Notes under the pieces: generated by a model | The model's input: only the letters and a program-made list of their open reading frames with translations | Database searches by the model: none | What the model was told of the DNA's origin: nothing | Shown: positions 44,721-50,623 of the stretch, one piece after another | Layout of the letters: each line of letters begins with the position of its first letter | Position numbering within the stretch: the first letter of the stretch is position 1 | Program-made: the position numbers and the translations under genes | Assembly: GCF_020268605.1 (NCBI RefSeq) | Contig: NZ_CP084226.1 | Span: 1 to 50,623 of the forward strand | From: Arsenophonus apicola | GTDB taxonomy: Bacteria; Pseudomonadota; Gammaproteobacteria; Enterobacterales; Enterobacteriaceae | DNA: 50,623 nt | Reading direction: 5' to 3'

Positions 44721-44984
44721 TTATTTATTTAATTTCTTAAGAAAATTAAATAAAAACATCGCCTGCAGTTGATTGTAAGTATTTAAATCATATTTTCTTA
44801 AAGCGTTTTTAAAATGCGAATTGATTGTATCAAGGCTCACATTCAACGCGAGCGCGATATCTGTTCTAGTAAAACCAGAGCAAGTCATTACCAAAATCTG
44901 TAGTTCTCTTTTTGAAAGCTTTGGCATCAACTCCAAATCATTTGTGACTTCATATTGTTCGTTATTAGAATTTTTAAAACTCAT
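44721..44984 (-). CDS. Short LuxR-type DNA-binding protein
   Basis: 87 residues consisting almost only of a LuxR/GerE helix-turn-helix: MPKLSKRELQILVMTCSGF, TRTDIALALNVSLDTINSHF, KNALRKYDLNTYNQLQAMFL. No sensor domain precedes it. It starts inside the stop codon of the 44-residue ORF upstream (ATGA), so the two are coupled. It lies convergent with the permease gene. Probably a companion regulator of the nearby LuxR protein or a regulator of plasmid functions. Confidence 0.75.
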   Translation of the reverse strand: MSFKNSNNEQYEVTNDLELMPKLSKRELQILVMTCSGFTRTDIALALNVSLDTINSHFKNALRKYDLNTYNQLQAMFLFNFLKKLNK

Positions 44985-45115
44985 ACCCCACCCCCAACGC
45001 TATTAAGAATTCTGGCACGCTGACGAGGGGTTAAATTGCGGGACAAACGGGAAAACAATACGATTGTATGTTTTGGTGCTTCACAGACAAGCACTCGGAA
45101 GGTACTATTGTTCAT
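44981..45115 (-). CDS. 44-residue ORF coupled to the LuxR-type gene
   Basis: Starts at ATG 45115 after a GGAGTT site and ends in TGA overlapping the next ATG. The peptide (NNSTFRVLVCEAPKHTIVL, SRLSRNLTPRQRARILNSVG) is basic with a hydrophobic start. The tight coupling suggests it is real and may set translation of the LuxR-type protein. Not recognised. A hairpin lies upstream of it at 45150-45184. Confidence 0.5.
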   Translation of the reverse strand: MNNSTFRVLVCEAPKHTIVLFSRLSRNLTPRQRARILNSVGGGV

Positions 45116-45149
45116 AGCTCAACTCCTACTTATGCTAGGTTTTGGGTTA

Positions 45150-45184
45150 GGTGCTTGTTGGGAGTGAAGATCCCGACAAGTACC
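45150..45184 (+). other. 14-bp hairpin between the small ORF and parB
   Basis: GGTGCTTGTTGGGA (45150-45163) and TCCCGACAAGTACC (45171-45184) pair fully over 14 bp on the plus strand if two G.U pairs are allowed; on the minus strand these two become mismatches. This asymmetry points to a structured plus-strand RNA (for example an antisense to the small ORF leader) rather than a minus-strand terminator. No promoter was located. Confidence 0.35.
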
Positions 45185-45227
45185 ACTTACTTAAGTATAT
45201 AAGTATGAATATACAAGAGCATATACA

Positions 45228-45482
45228 TCATGTGTTATTAATAACTGATTTAGCTAATTTTTTAACTAAATTAATATCATCATTTAAATAACCAACAGCA
45301 CGTAAAATGCGTGACTTTGATATATTTTTTTGGGGCACAATCTCTTGTATTTTATCGATCATAATAGAAAGCGCATCTTCATCTAAGTTAGTCATACGTA
45401 AATTCATTTGCTTACCAGTTGTAATATTTCTCTTTTCTACAACTCGGGTTACACCTTTTGTTATTCTATCACTTCTGCTCAC
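45228..45482 (-). CDS. ParB-like small partition protein
   Basis: 84 residues, basic N-terminus (MSRSDRITKGVTRVVEKRN) and a C-terminal helical part (DEDALSIMIDKIQEIVPQK, KSRILRAVGYLNDDINLVKK) compatible with a ribbon-helix-helix or similar small DNA-binding fold. It begins directly after the ParA stop, so the two are coupled. Small centromere-binding proteins of this kind accompany ParA in type Ib partition systems. The AT-rich TATAC repeats on both sides of the locus are the probable binding sites. Confidence 0.65.
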   Translation of the reverse strand: MSRSDRITKGVTRVVEKRNITTGKQMNLRMTNLDEDALSIMIDKIQEIVPQKNISKSRILRAVGYLNDDINLVKKLAKSVINNT

Positions 45483-46265
45483 TTAAGAAATCTCCTCAAC
45501 TCTTTTAATAAGTTCATGTGTCAATAATAAATAATCTTCATGTGGTCTTTCATTAAAAGCATAAAGAGGAGAAGGTCTATGGTTTTCTGTAGCTTGCTTA
45601 TAAAGCTCACTAACTCTTATTTCTGTTTTAGTTACATAATAACCTGATTTTTTTACATACTCATTAATAGCTCTTTGCATTCTAGTATGAGATTTATTAA
45701 CTTTTGTCTTTACAAGAGTATATACAATATTTTCTTGTCGTTTTACTTCTTTAGCTACTTGTAGCAAGTCATTAATGCCTTTAATAGCTCTTCGATCCAT
45801 ATCAACAGGAATAACAATGAAATCTGTAATTAATAGAGCATTTTCTATGCTTAAATCAATTGCGGGGCGCAAATCAAACAAAATAAAATCAAATTTAGTA
45901 TCTAAACGCTTTAGTGCATCTTCTAAAATAGTTAATCTATGCCTAAATCTTTCAGCGCTTCTAGCTTCAACAGCTAATGTTATATCCGCTGGAATAATTG
46001 ATAAGTTTTTTATTTCATCATTTGAATCAAGAGCTGAGTAGATTATTTTATTAATATCAAATTTTGGGTTTTCAAAAAGATCAGTAACTGTATAATCTTC
46101 ATCTCCTCTACCTAAATCATCACTAAGATTTCCTTGATGATCTAAATCAATAAGTAATGTTTGATATCCTTGTTGTGCTAGACAACAACCAACAGATATA
46201 CAACTAGTTGTCTTACCTACTCCACCTTTACTGTTTGCAAAGCTAATAATAAAAGGTTTTTTCAT
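45483..46265 (-). CDS. parA: ParA partition ATPase
   Basis: 260 residues. The deviant Walker A motif is at the start (FANSKGGVGKTTSCISVGCC), followed by LLIDLDHQGNLSDDLGRGD (A' motif) and the Walker B-type FDFILFDLRPAIDLSIENAL. No long N-terminal helix-turn-helix domain is present, which fits type Ib ParA proteins. It segregates the plasmid together with the small protein encoded just downstream. Divergent from nothing: it follows the rep gene on the same strand, with two dyads in the 103-bp gap. Confidence 0.93.
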   Translation of the reverse strand: MKKPFIISFANSKGGVGKTTSCISVGCCLAQQGYQTLLIDLDHQGNLSDDLGRGDEDYTVTDLFENPKFDINKIIYSALDSNDEIKNLSIIPADITLAVEARSAERFRHRLTILEDALKRLDTKFDFILFDLRPAIDLSIENALLITDFIVIPVDMDRRAIKGINDLLQVAKEVKRQENIVYTLVKTKVNKSHTRMQRAINEYVKKSGYYVTKTEIRVSELYKQATENHRPSPLYAFNERPHEDYLLLTHELIKRVEEIS

Positions 46266-46280
46266 ATAAAATCCAACTTT

Positions 46281-46360
46281 TGTATATACATGAATATATA
46301 CATTATAGATAATGAAATAGACTATGTCAATAAAAAAGTATATACTATTGTATATACTTT
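46281..46360. promoter_or_regulatory. Two TATAC dyads upstream of parA
   Basis: TGTATATA-CATGAA-TATATACA (46281-46302) and AAAGTATATAC-TATT-GTATATACTTT (46335-46360, exact 11-bp arms). Both share the core GTATATAC and lie between parA and repB. Similar TATATAAGTAT words occur after parB near 45.2 kb. They are probably operators and/or centromere sites for the ParA/ParB-like pair. Confidence 0.65.
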
Positions 46361-46368
46361 AATATCGA

Positions 46369-47304
46369 TCAATTATTTTTTAAAAGGCTTTTTTTTATTT
46401 TATGAACCTCGCGTTTTCCTTTTTCTCTTTTTTGCGACGCGTCAGCTTGAGGAGTATTTTGATTTCGATTTTTAAAAGTCACTTTATCGGTAACTGGATC
46501 AAAAAAAACTTCATAATCAGGAAGGTCATTTGTCGTACAAAGATTTTTAACTAGTCGCTTAAATTCTCTTTTATTTGATGAGCTACCTGTTTTTAAATGA
46601 AGTTTTTCTAATGAAATTATAAATTCATGCTGATTACCACAGTGCTTTCGAGCAATTTCATACAAACGACGGTCGATAGCTTTACGTATTCGAAAATAAT
46701 CTGGACTAATTTTTAACATTTTATTTTTACTTAATGCTTGATATAACCAATCAGGAATCATAACTTCAACCATCCCTATATCAAGATTCCCTTTTTTTTC
46801 ATCGAGAATGCGCCAGCTATCAATTAACCCAAATCCCACTGATTCTTGCTTATCAGAAGAGTAAACAATATTCGTTGTTATTCTTGTACCAGCTAATCTC
46901 TCCAAAGATTTTTCAAGCTCTTTATATGTCCTACCACTAATTGTTCTGTTCGTTGTTACAAAAAAATCGTAAGGAGTGAAAGCAATTGTACGACTTATCG
47001 GCTGATTATTATTAATAGCCTCTTGTAACTTTGATATTGCATAAATCCAAACGTCTTTATCAAAAACAGTCGCCATTCCATATTCTGCATTAGGTGCGAT
47101 AACTACTGTTTTACTACCACTCTTATACCTTCTGGTATCTCTATCTCCGCCTTTTAACGCAAAAAACGGATGCTCCATACTTGCTATTTCATCACGAAAA
47201 CCAGAAAGTTCAACCTCATCAGCAATAAAAAAATCTATCTCATGTTTACGCGGTTTTAATGTTTTCAAATTGTTTTTTCTCGTTTTCGTTGTAAGATCAG
47301 TCAT
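46369..47304 (-). CDS. repB: Replication initiator RepB (Rep_3 superfamily)
   Basis: 311 residues. The paired winged-helix Rep_3 fold is shown by FFALKGGDRDTRRYKSG, ISRTIAFTPYDFFVTTNRTI and RTYKELEKSLERLAGTRITT, then LDIGMVEVMIPDWLYQALSK and FRIRKAIDRRLYEIARKHCG. The basic C-terminus would contact DNA. It binds iterons upstream of its gene (47383-47633) and opens the origin. Same direction as parA. The length and iteron type resemble theta-replicating iteron plasmids such as pSC101/R6K-like groups; the incompatibility group was not identified. Confidence 0.93.
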   Translation of the reverse strand: MTDLTTKTRKNNLKTLKPRKHEIDFFIADEVELSGFRDEIASMEHPFFALKGGDRDTRRYKSGSKTVVIAPNAEYGMATVFDKDVWIYAISKLQEAINNNQPISRTIAFTPYDFFVTTNRTISGRTYKELEKSLERLAGTRITTNIVYSSDKQESVGFGLIDSWRILDEKKGNLDIGMVEVMIPDWLYQALSKNKMLKISPDYFRIRKAIDRRLYEIARKHCGNQHEFIISLEKLHLKTGSSSNKREFKRLVKNLCTTNDLPDYEVFFDPVTDKVTFKNRNQNTPQADASQKREKGKREVHKIKKSLLKNN

Positions 47305-47382
47305 AGCCTCAATCCTAGTCTAGTTAGGGTTGCTGGTTAGAGACTAATTGGTGTTAGCTGCATCGATTAGTCTCGTCAAAAT

Positions 47383-47633
47383 CTGTGATTTACACACACA
47401 TCAATTAACAAAAAAAGAGCAAATAAATCGCTCAAAAAGTTAAAAACTAAACAAAAAAAGCAAAAATACTGTGATTTACACACAATAATAGTGTGATTTA
47501 CACATAAAGCAAGTTTTTTTATCCATAATTTTATGTGAATAACTAAACAGACGTACTGTGATTTACACACAAAATACTGTGATTTACACACAAAATACTG
47601 TGATTTACACACAAAATACTGTGATTTACACAC
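47383..47633. repeat. Seven RepB iterons (CTGTGATTTACACAC)
   Basis: Copies of CTGTGATTTACACAC begin at 47383, 47469, 47556, 47577, 47598 and 47619, and a variant GTGTGATTTACACAT at 47491. The last four are spaced exactly 21 bp (two helical turns); the pair at 47469/47491 is 22 bp apart. All face the same way, directly upstream of repB. This is a typical iteron origin and also sets copy number. An AT-rich stretch and a DnaA box follow. Confidence 0.95.
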
Positions 47634-47639
47634 GTCAGT

Positions 47640-47870
47640 GTATTTTTTTATAATAGTTTTCAAACTATTATAATCATTTTTTCTATCTTAACTTATTTAA
47701 CTTATACATAACTATCTTTAACCGGAAATTTTTCCCCATTCTCTGTGGATAACTTTTCTGACAAAAGTGGTATAACCACTTCAAGATATTCATTGGCCTT
47801 AGATATTTTCATTTGGTTGTTATTTAACCAATAAGTGACCTAATTTCTTTGTAAGCTTGGGTGATATTCC
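47640..47870. other. AT-rich origin region with DnaA box
   Basis: An AT-rich stretch beside the iterons is followed by TGTGGATAA (47744-47752), a perfect DnaA box TTATCCACA on the minus strand. Together with the iterons this is the likely replication origin oriV, where strand opening would take place in the AT-rich part. Confidence 0.75.
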
Positions 47871-47930
47871 GCTTCCTCGCCCGTTCACTCGCGTTGCTCG
47901 GTCACTTGGCTGCGGCGAGCGTTTGGGATT
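47868..47930 (+). other. ColE1-like conserved GC-rich element
   Basis: GATATTCCGCTTCCTCGCC followed by CACTCGCGTTGCTCGGTCAC and GGCTGCGGCGAGCG closely resembles the conserved stretch beside the ColE1/pMB1 origin (CTTCCGCTTCCTCGCTCACTG ... GGCTGCGGCGAGCGG). The same block recurs in many unrelated plasmids near their origins. Its function is debated. It lies between the DnaA box and the HU gene. The first 12 bases also occur inverted near position 53-64. Confidence 0.65.
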
Positions 47931-48037
47931 AATTTTTTAAATAGATTTTTAAGTTAATTAACAGTCAACCATTGCACAATTGTGTCACTACCGCTAGCAT
48001 CACTAGGATTAACGTAATCTATTCATTCAGGTGCAAC

Positions 48038-48310
48038 ATGAACAAAACAGAACTCATCAACAAAGTGAGTGAAAAATCAGGATTAGCCAAGAAGGATGCA
48101 GAGAAGGTGGTTAATGCCTTCGCAGAAACCATCACGGAGTCTTTGAAATCGGGTAACAGCGTACAGCTCGTTGGCTTTGGGAGTTTTCAGGTTAAACAAA
48201 GAGCAGAAAGAAAAGGCCGCAATCCACAAACAGGCAAGGCAATTAAAATTGCTGCTTCGAATATACCGAGTTTTAAAGCAGGTCAAAAGCTAAAAGATGC
48301 GGTTAAATGA
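48038..48310 (+). CDS. HU-family nucleoid protein
   Basis: 90 residues from ATG 48038 with a GGTGCA site; the longer reading from 47972 lacks one. The full HU fold is present: MNKTELINKVSEKSGLAKKD, VNAFAETITESLKSGNSVQL, the signature VGFGSFQVKQRAERKGRNPQ and the DNA-contacting arm TGKAIKIAASNIPSFKAGQK. It bends DNA and on plasmids may help initiation at the nearby origin or mask the plasmid from host regulation. It overlaps the next frame by ATGA. Confidence 0.93.
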   Translation: MNKTELINKVSEKSGLAKKDAEKVVNAFAETITESLKSGNSVQLVGFGSFQVKQRAERKGRNPQTGKAIKIAASNIPSFKAGQKLKDAVK

Positions 48311-48626
48311 ACAAAACAAATAACGCATTGGGAGTTAAGTCTTTTTTAGTTTTTGATATAATAATCAAAGTTCTTCAAAATTCTTCAATACCTACGATGA
48401 AGCAGCCGATTATTGCATTGATAACGGAATTTCAACGTTTTTAGAAGTTGGCGATTTTGAGTACAAAAAATCAGAAGAAATTTCCATAAAACCAAAAAAT
48501 TTTTATTTTGTTCCTAAAAATTCAGACTCAATATATGTTGTTGATGTTAATGATTTTGAAGAGATTTGCGAAAGCATGACAACCGGAAAAATTTTTATAA
48601 CAACTAATTCCAATACCATTAATTAA
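48307..48626 (+). pseudogene. Small gene coupled to HU, frameshifted
   Basis: From ATG 48307 (overlapping the HU stop) the frame gives NKTNNALGVKSFLVFDIIIK and would end in TAG at about 48441. In another frame the sequence FFNTYDEAADYCIDNGISTF, then KKSEEISIKPKNFYFVPKNS and FEEICESMTTGKIFITTNS runs to TAA 48624-48626. A frameshift near 48.38 kb joins them to a protein of about 106 residues. Not recognised. It was co-transcribed with HU. Confidence 0.5.
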
Positions 48627-48661
48627 AAAAACACCCCTACCGGAGACCTGATAGGGGGGTG
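48624..48661 (-). terminator. Rho-independent-type hairpin (minus direction)
   Basis: CACCCCTA (48632-48639) pairs with TAGGGG(GG)TG (48652-48661). Read on the minus strand the stem is followed by a run of seven T (AAAAAAA at 48624-48630), a good terminator for minus-strand transcription. No minus-strand gene precedes it in the window, so it may stop transcripts arriving from the right or act in both directions. Confidence 0.5.
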
Positions 48662-48847
48662 ACTTACAAAGCTAGATTAACTCATGTTTGATAAAATCTT
48701 CATCACATTTCCACCTTCAAATTTAATCTGTTTTCGCCATAATTCAACTTTAAAATTGTAATAAGTGAACAAATCGGATGAGTTAACATCTGCCTAAATT
48801 ATTTTTAATTCTTGGATTGCATTATTGCTCAAGGTTATACTGTGTTG

Positions 48848-49795
48848 ATGAAAAAAATACTCTCCCACCATGACCATTTGTTTAAAAAATTTTTAGGTGA
48901 TATCACCATTGCTCGAGATTTTCTGGAAATTCATTTGCCTGAAAACATAAGAAAATTGTGTGATTTTAAAACACTAGCAATGGAATCAGGGAGTTTTATT
49001 GAGCCAACCCTGCGTAGTCACTGCTCTGATATGCTCTATTCTGTGCAAACAACAACAGGAAAAGGGTACATTTACACTTTAATCGAACATCAGAGCCGGC
49101 CAGAAAAATTAATGGCATTCAGATTATTGCGCTACAGCGTAGCCGCAATGCATCAACATCTGGAACAGGGAAATGATACTTTGCCCGTGGTGATACCATT
49201 ACTGTTTTATCAAGGTAAAACGTCGCCGTATCCTTACAGCACGGAATGGATGAATTGCTTTGCTGACCCAGAGCTGGCAAAATCAGTTTATACTCAAGCA
49301 TTTCCTTTGGTTGACATTACCGCTATCCCTGATGAGGAAATTGTCAAACATAAACGCGTTGCACTGATGGAGTTAGTGATGAAGCATATTCGTGCGCGGG
49401 ATATGCTAGAATTTAGTCAAGAGATAGCTAGTTTATTAAATCAGTATGTAATACAGCCTGAGTTGTTTAAGGGATTAATGTATTATATTGTAGAACGAGG
49501 AAATACTTCTGATGCCACCCAATTTTTGCATCAGATTGCGGAGAAAGCAGATGATTATCGGGAGGTCGTAATGACCATTGCAGAACAGTTACGTCGAGAA
49601 GGCGAACATAAGGGTATTCAAAAAGGTATGCAAGAAGGTATTCAGAAAGGCAAGCTGGAAGGCCTTCAGGAAGGTGAAAAACAAGCATCCCTAAAGATTG
49701 CACGTCAACTTCTTGAAAAGGGCGTAGAGCGAGACATAGTCAAACTATCAACGGGTCTCACTGATGCTGAATTAAGAAACCTGTTTAAAGACTAA
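48848..49795 (+). CDS. Rpn-family recombination-promoting nuclease/putative transposase
   Basis: 315 residues from ATG 48848; a formal start 12 codons earlier has no site. The family pattern is clear: HHDHLFKKFLGDITIARDFL, TLRSHCSDMLYSVQTTTGKG (with the D of the PD-(D/E)XK-like core), YIYTLIEHQSRPEKLMAFRL and VVIPLLFYQGKTSPYPYSTE. The C-terminus is a repeated Gly/Lys/Glu motif (KGIQKGMQEGIQKGKLEGLQ) typical of YhgA-like proteins. Rpn nucleases promote recA-independent recombination; their in vivo role is unclear. The protein appears intact. It is adjacent (1 bp) to the FinO-type gene. Confidence 0.88.
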   Translation: MKKILSHHDHLFKKFLGDITIARDFLEIHLPENIRKLCDFKTLAMESGSFIEPTLRSHCSDMLYSVQTTTGKGYIYTLIEHQSRPEKLMAFRLLRYSVAAMHQHLEQGNDTLPVVIPLLFYQGKTSPYPYSTEWMNCFADPELAKSVYTQAFPLVDITAIPDEEIVKHKRVALMELVMKHIRARDMLEFSQEIASLLNQYVIQPELFKGLMYYIVERGNTSDATQFLHQIAEKADDYREVVMTIAEQLRREGEHKGIQKGMQEGIQKGKLEGLQEGEKQASLKIARQLLEKGVERDIVKLSTGLTDAELRNLFKD

Positions 49796-49796
49796 A

Positions 49797-50363
49797 ATGA
49801 CCGAACGGCAGAAATTAACCCTCAATCGCCCTAAATGGGCTTCTGAAGAAACGACATCCAAATCCTCACCCATGTACCGAAAAAAGGTCTGGGTGAATCC
49901 TACGCCCCAAAAACAGGTGAAAAAACCAAAGCTACAAAAGCCTGTTAAGCCTATCACTCAAAAACGAGTCGAAAAGCCTCAACCTGTTGTGAAGGTTAAA
50001 ATCCCAAAACCGCCTCAACAACCAAAAAAACGGTTGCCGTTAGCGGAGGCGATTTCCCAAATCAGCGCCTTTTGGCCAGACCTGTTTCCTGAACAACAGC
50101 TTAAACCGATGAAAATTGGCATCCGGCAAGCTATGTGGCAGGAAGTGAATGAGAAGGGGTTACCGCTCACTAAAAAGCGCTTAAGAGCCTGTTTAGGCAG
50201 TATTGGACACCACGCTGATTATCGTGCGCTTATCCAGTTAGGCGCTAGTCGTTATGACAAAGACGGACGGATGGCAGGAGAGGTTACCCAGGCGGATGTT
50301 GAGGATAATCTACAGCGTATGGTCAAACTTAATAAATTGCTTCAGCAACCTACTGATGGTTAG
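49797..50363 (+). CDS. FinO/ProQ-family RNA-binding protein
   Basis: 188 residues. The C-terminal FinO domain is visible in LPLAEAISQISAFWPDLF, LKPMKIGIRQAMWQEVNEKG and LRACLGSIGHHADYRALIQL, with LGASRYDKDGRMAGEVTQAD. The N-terminal 80 residues are basic, Pro/Lys-rich and disordered (QKQVKKPKLQKPVKPITQK), as in FinO, where they give RNA chaperone activity. On conjugative plasmids FinO stabilises FinP antisense RNA and represses transfer. Here it may control transfer or copy number through an antisense RNA not located in the window. Confidence 0.85.
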   Translation: MTERQKLTLNRPKWASEETTSKSSPMYRKKVWVNPTPQKQVKKPKLQKPVKPITQKRVEKPQPVVKVKIPKPPQQPKKRLPLAEAISQISAFWPDLFPEQQLKPMKIGIRQAMWQEVNEKGLPLTKKRLRACLGSIGHHADYRALIQLGASRYDKDGRMAGEVTQADVEDNLQRMVKLNKLLQQPTDG

Positions 50364-50439
50364 GTTATTCTGGCGTTGGGAAAATAACTTTTCAAAAAAA
50401 CCACATGAAACCTTAATAGTGAAACAAGTTGTTAAATAA

Positions 50440-50604
50440 ATGAAAATTACTCCATTAGAATTAGAAAAAATAATACAAAAAGCCGTAGAACAAGCACTGG
50501 TTAAGTCGTTTGTCAGGTATCTTAAATTTACAGTTGGTCTGCCGCTTTTGGTATTTTTGATAGTGGCAATTGTTATTTTTGTCATTGCCAAAATGAATTA
50601 TTAA
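50440..50604 (+). CDS. Small single-pass membrane protein
   Basis: 54 residues. A polar helix (ITPLELEKIIQKAVEQALVK) is followed by one hydrophobic segment (FTVGLPLLVFLIVAIVIFVI) and a short tail, AKMNY. It would sit in the inner membrane. The ribosome binding site is weak. It is 76 bp after the FinO-type gene on the same strand. Not recognised; the shape resembles small plasmid entry-exclusion or toxin-like peptides but no evidence favours either. Confidence 0.45.
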   Translation: MKITPLELEKIIQKAVEQALVKSFVRYLKFTVGLPLLVFLIVAIVIFVIAKMNY

Positions 50605-50623
50605 TAGATATTAGTCCGCTCCC

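Noticed and set aside
47376..47663. 95-codon minus-strand ORF over the iterons with Cys-Lys-Ser-Gln repeats
   Set aside because: Its repeated residues are only the translation of the iteron array; it has no independent support.
1..50623. Window as a complete circular plasmid
   Set aside because: The two ends share no overlap, no mating-pore genes are present and the pilus operon is incomplete, so circularity cannot be claimed.

Overview
The window looks like part of a mid-sized conjugative or mobilisable plasmid from a gammaproteobacterium of the order Enterobacterales. A host in or near the Morganellaceae (Arsenophonus, Providencia, Proteus or Photorhabdus/Xenorhabdus type) fits the moderate-to-low GC, a colicin-E9-type bacteriocin, Blc lipocalin, IncI-type thin pilus genes, FinO-type regulator and the heavy load of decaying insertion sequences. 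The genus is an inference and is not proven by the sequence. No rRNA, tRNA or CRISPR was seen. No T4SS mating-pore genes are present, so the plasmid must extend beyond the window or depend on a helper.

Layout. 1-2.1 kb: an stbABC-like stability operon on the minus strand, preceded by an array of 11-bp phased repeats and a long imperfect hairpin that together look like an stb/oriT control region. 2.1-7.5 kb: mobilisation block on the minus strand (small LPD-type proteins, a large relaxase with a second ORF nested inside it, a NikA/MobC-like accessory protein, topoisomerase III). 7.5-9.1 kb: two decayed genes of unknown function and a TrbM-like periplasmic protein. 9.2-16.8 kb: Blc lipocalin and the end of a type IVb pilus operon (pilS remnant, pilT, pilU, pilV), with a complete HNH-nuclease bacteriocin and its immunity gene, plus a TacA/TacT-like toxin-antitoxin pair, lodged between pilU and pilV.

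16.7-20.9 kb: a five-gene iron-uptake operon (P19/Tp34, cupredoxin, FTR1 permease, M75 imelysin, DyP peroxidase) with a near-consensus Fur box; both sides carry relics of IS3-type inverted repeats. 21-36.3 kb: a graveyard of mobile elements: two IS200/IS605-like copies, a group II intron interrupted by one of them, a truncated Tn3-family transposase, an IS91-like element and an intact-ended IS3-family element. Scattered between them are a secreted intradiol dioxygenase, a broken acyltransferase and other relics.

36.4-37.6 kb: a two-gene putative AB5 toxin operon with a pertussis-toxin-S1-like ADP-ribosyltransferase A subunit and a small secreted B subunit resembling the cholera/heat-labile enterotoxin B fold. 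38.2-42.1 kb: a complete-ended Tn3-family transposon (38-bp inverted repeats, frameshifted tnpA, intact resolvase). 42.5-45.1 kb: an NCS1-type nucleobase permease between two LuxR-type regulators and a coupled 44-residue ORF.

45.2-48.0 kb: the plasmid core (ParB-like and ParA proteins, a Rep_3 initiator, seven iterons, a DnaA box and a ColE1-like GC-rich element). 48.0-50.6 kb: an HU protein, a decayed small gene, an Rpn-type nuclease, a FinO/ProQ-family RNA-binding protein and a small membrane protein.

Taken together: a plasmid with replication/partition, stability and relaxase functions carrying host-interaction cargo (AB5-like toxin, bacteriocin, iron uptake, secreted dioxygenase). Many genes carry frameshifts or in-frame stops, several at homopolymer runs. 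That pattern fits reductive decay in a host-associated bacterium, but some lesions could be assembly errors.
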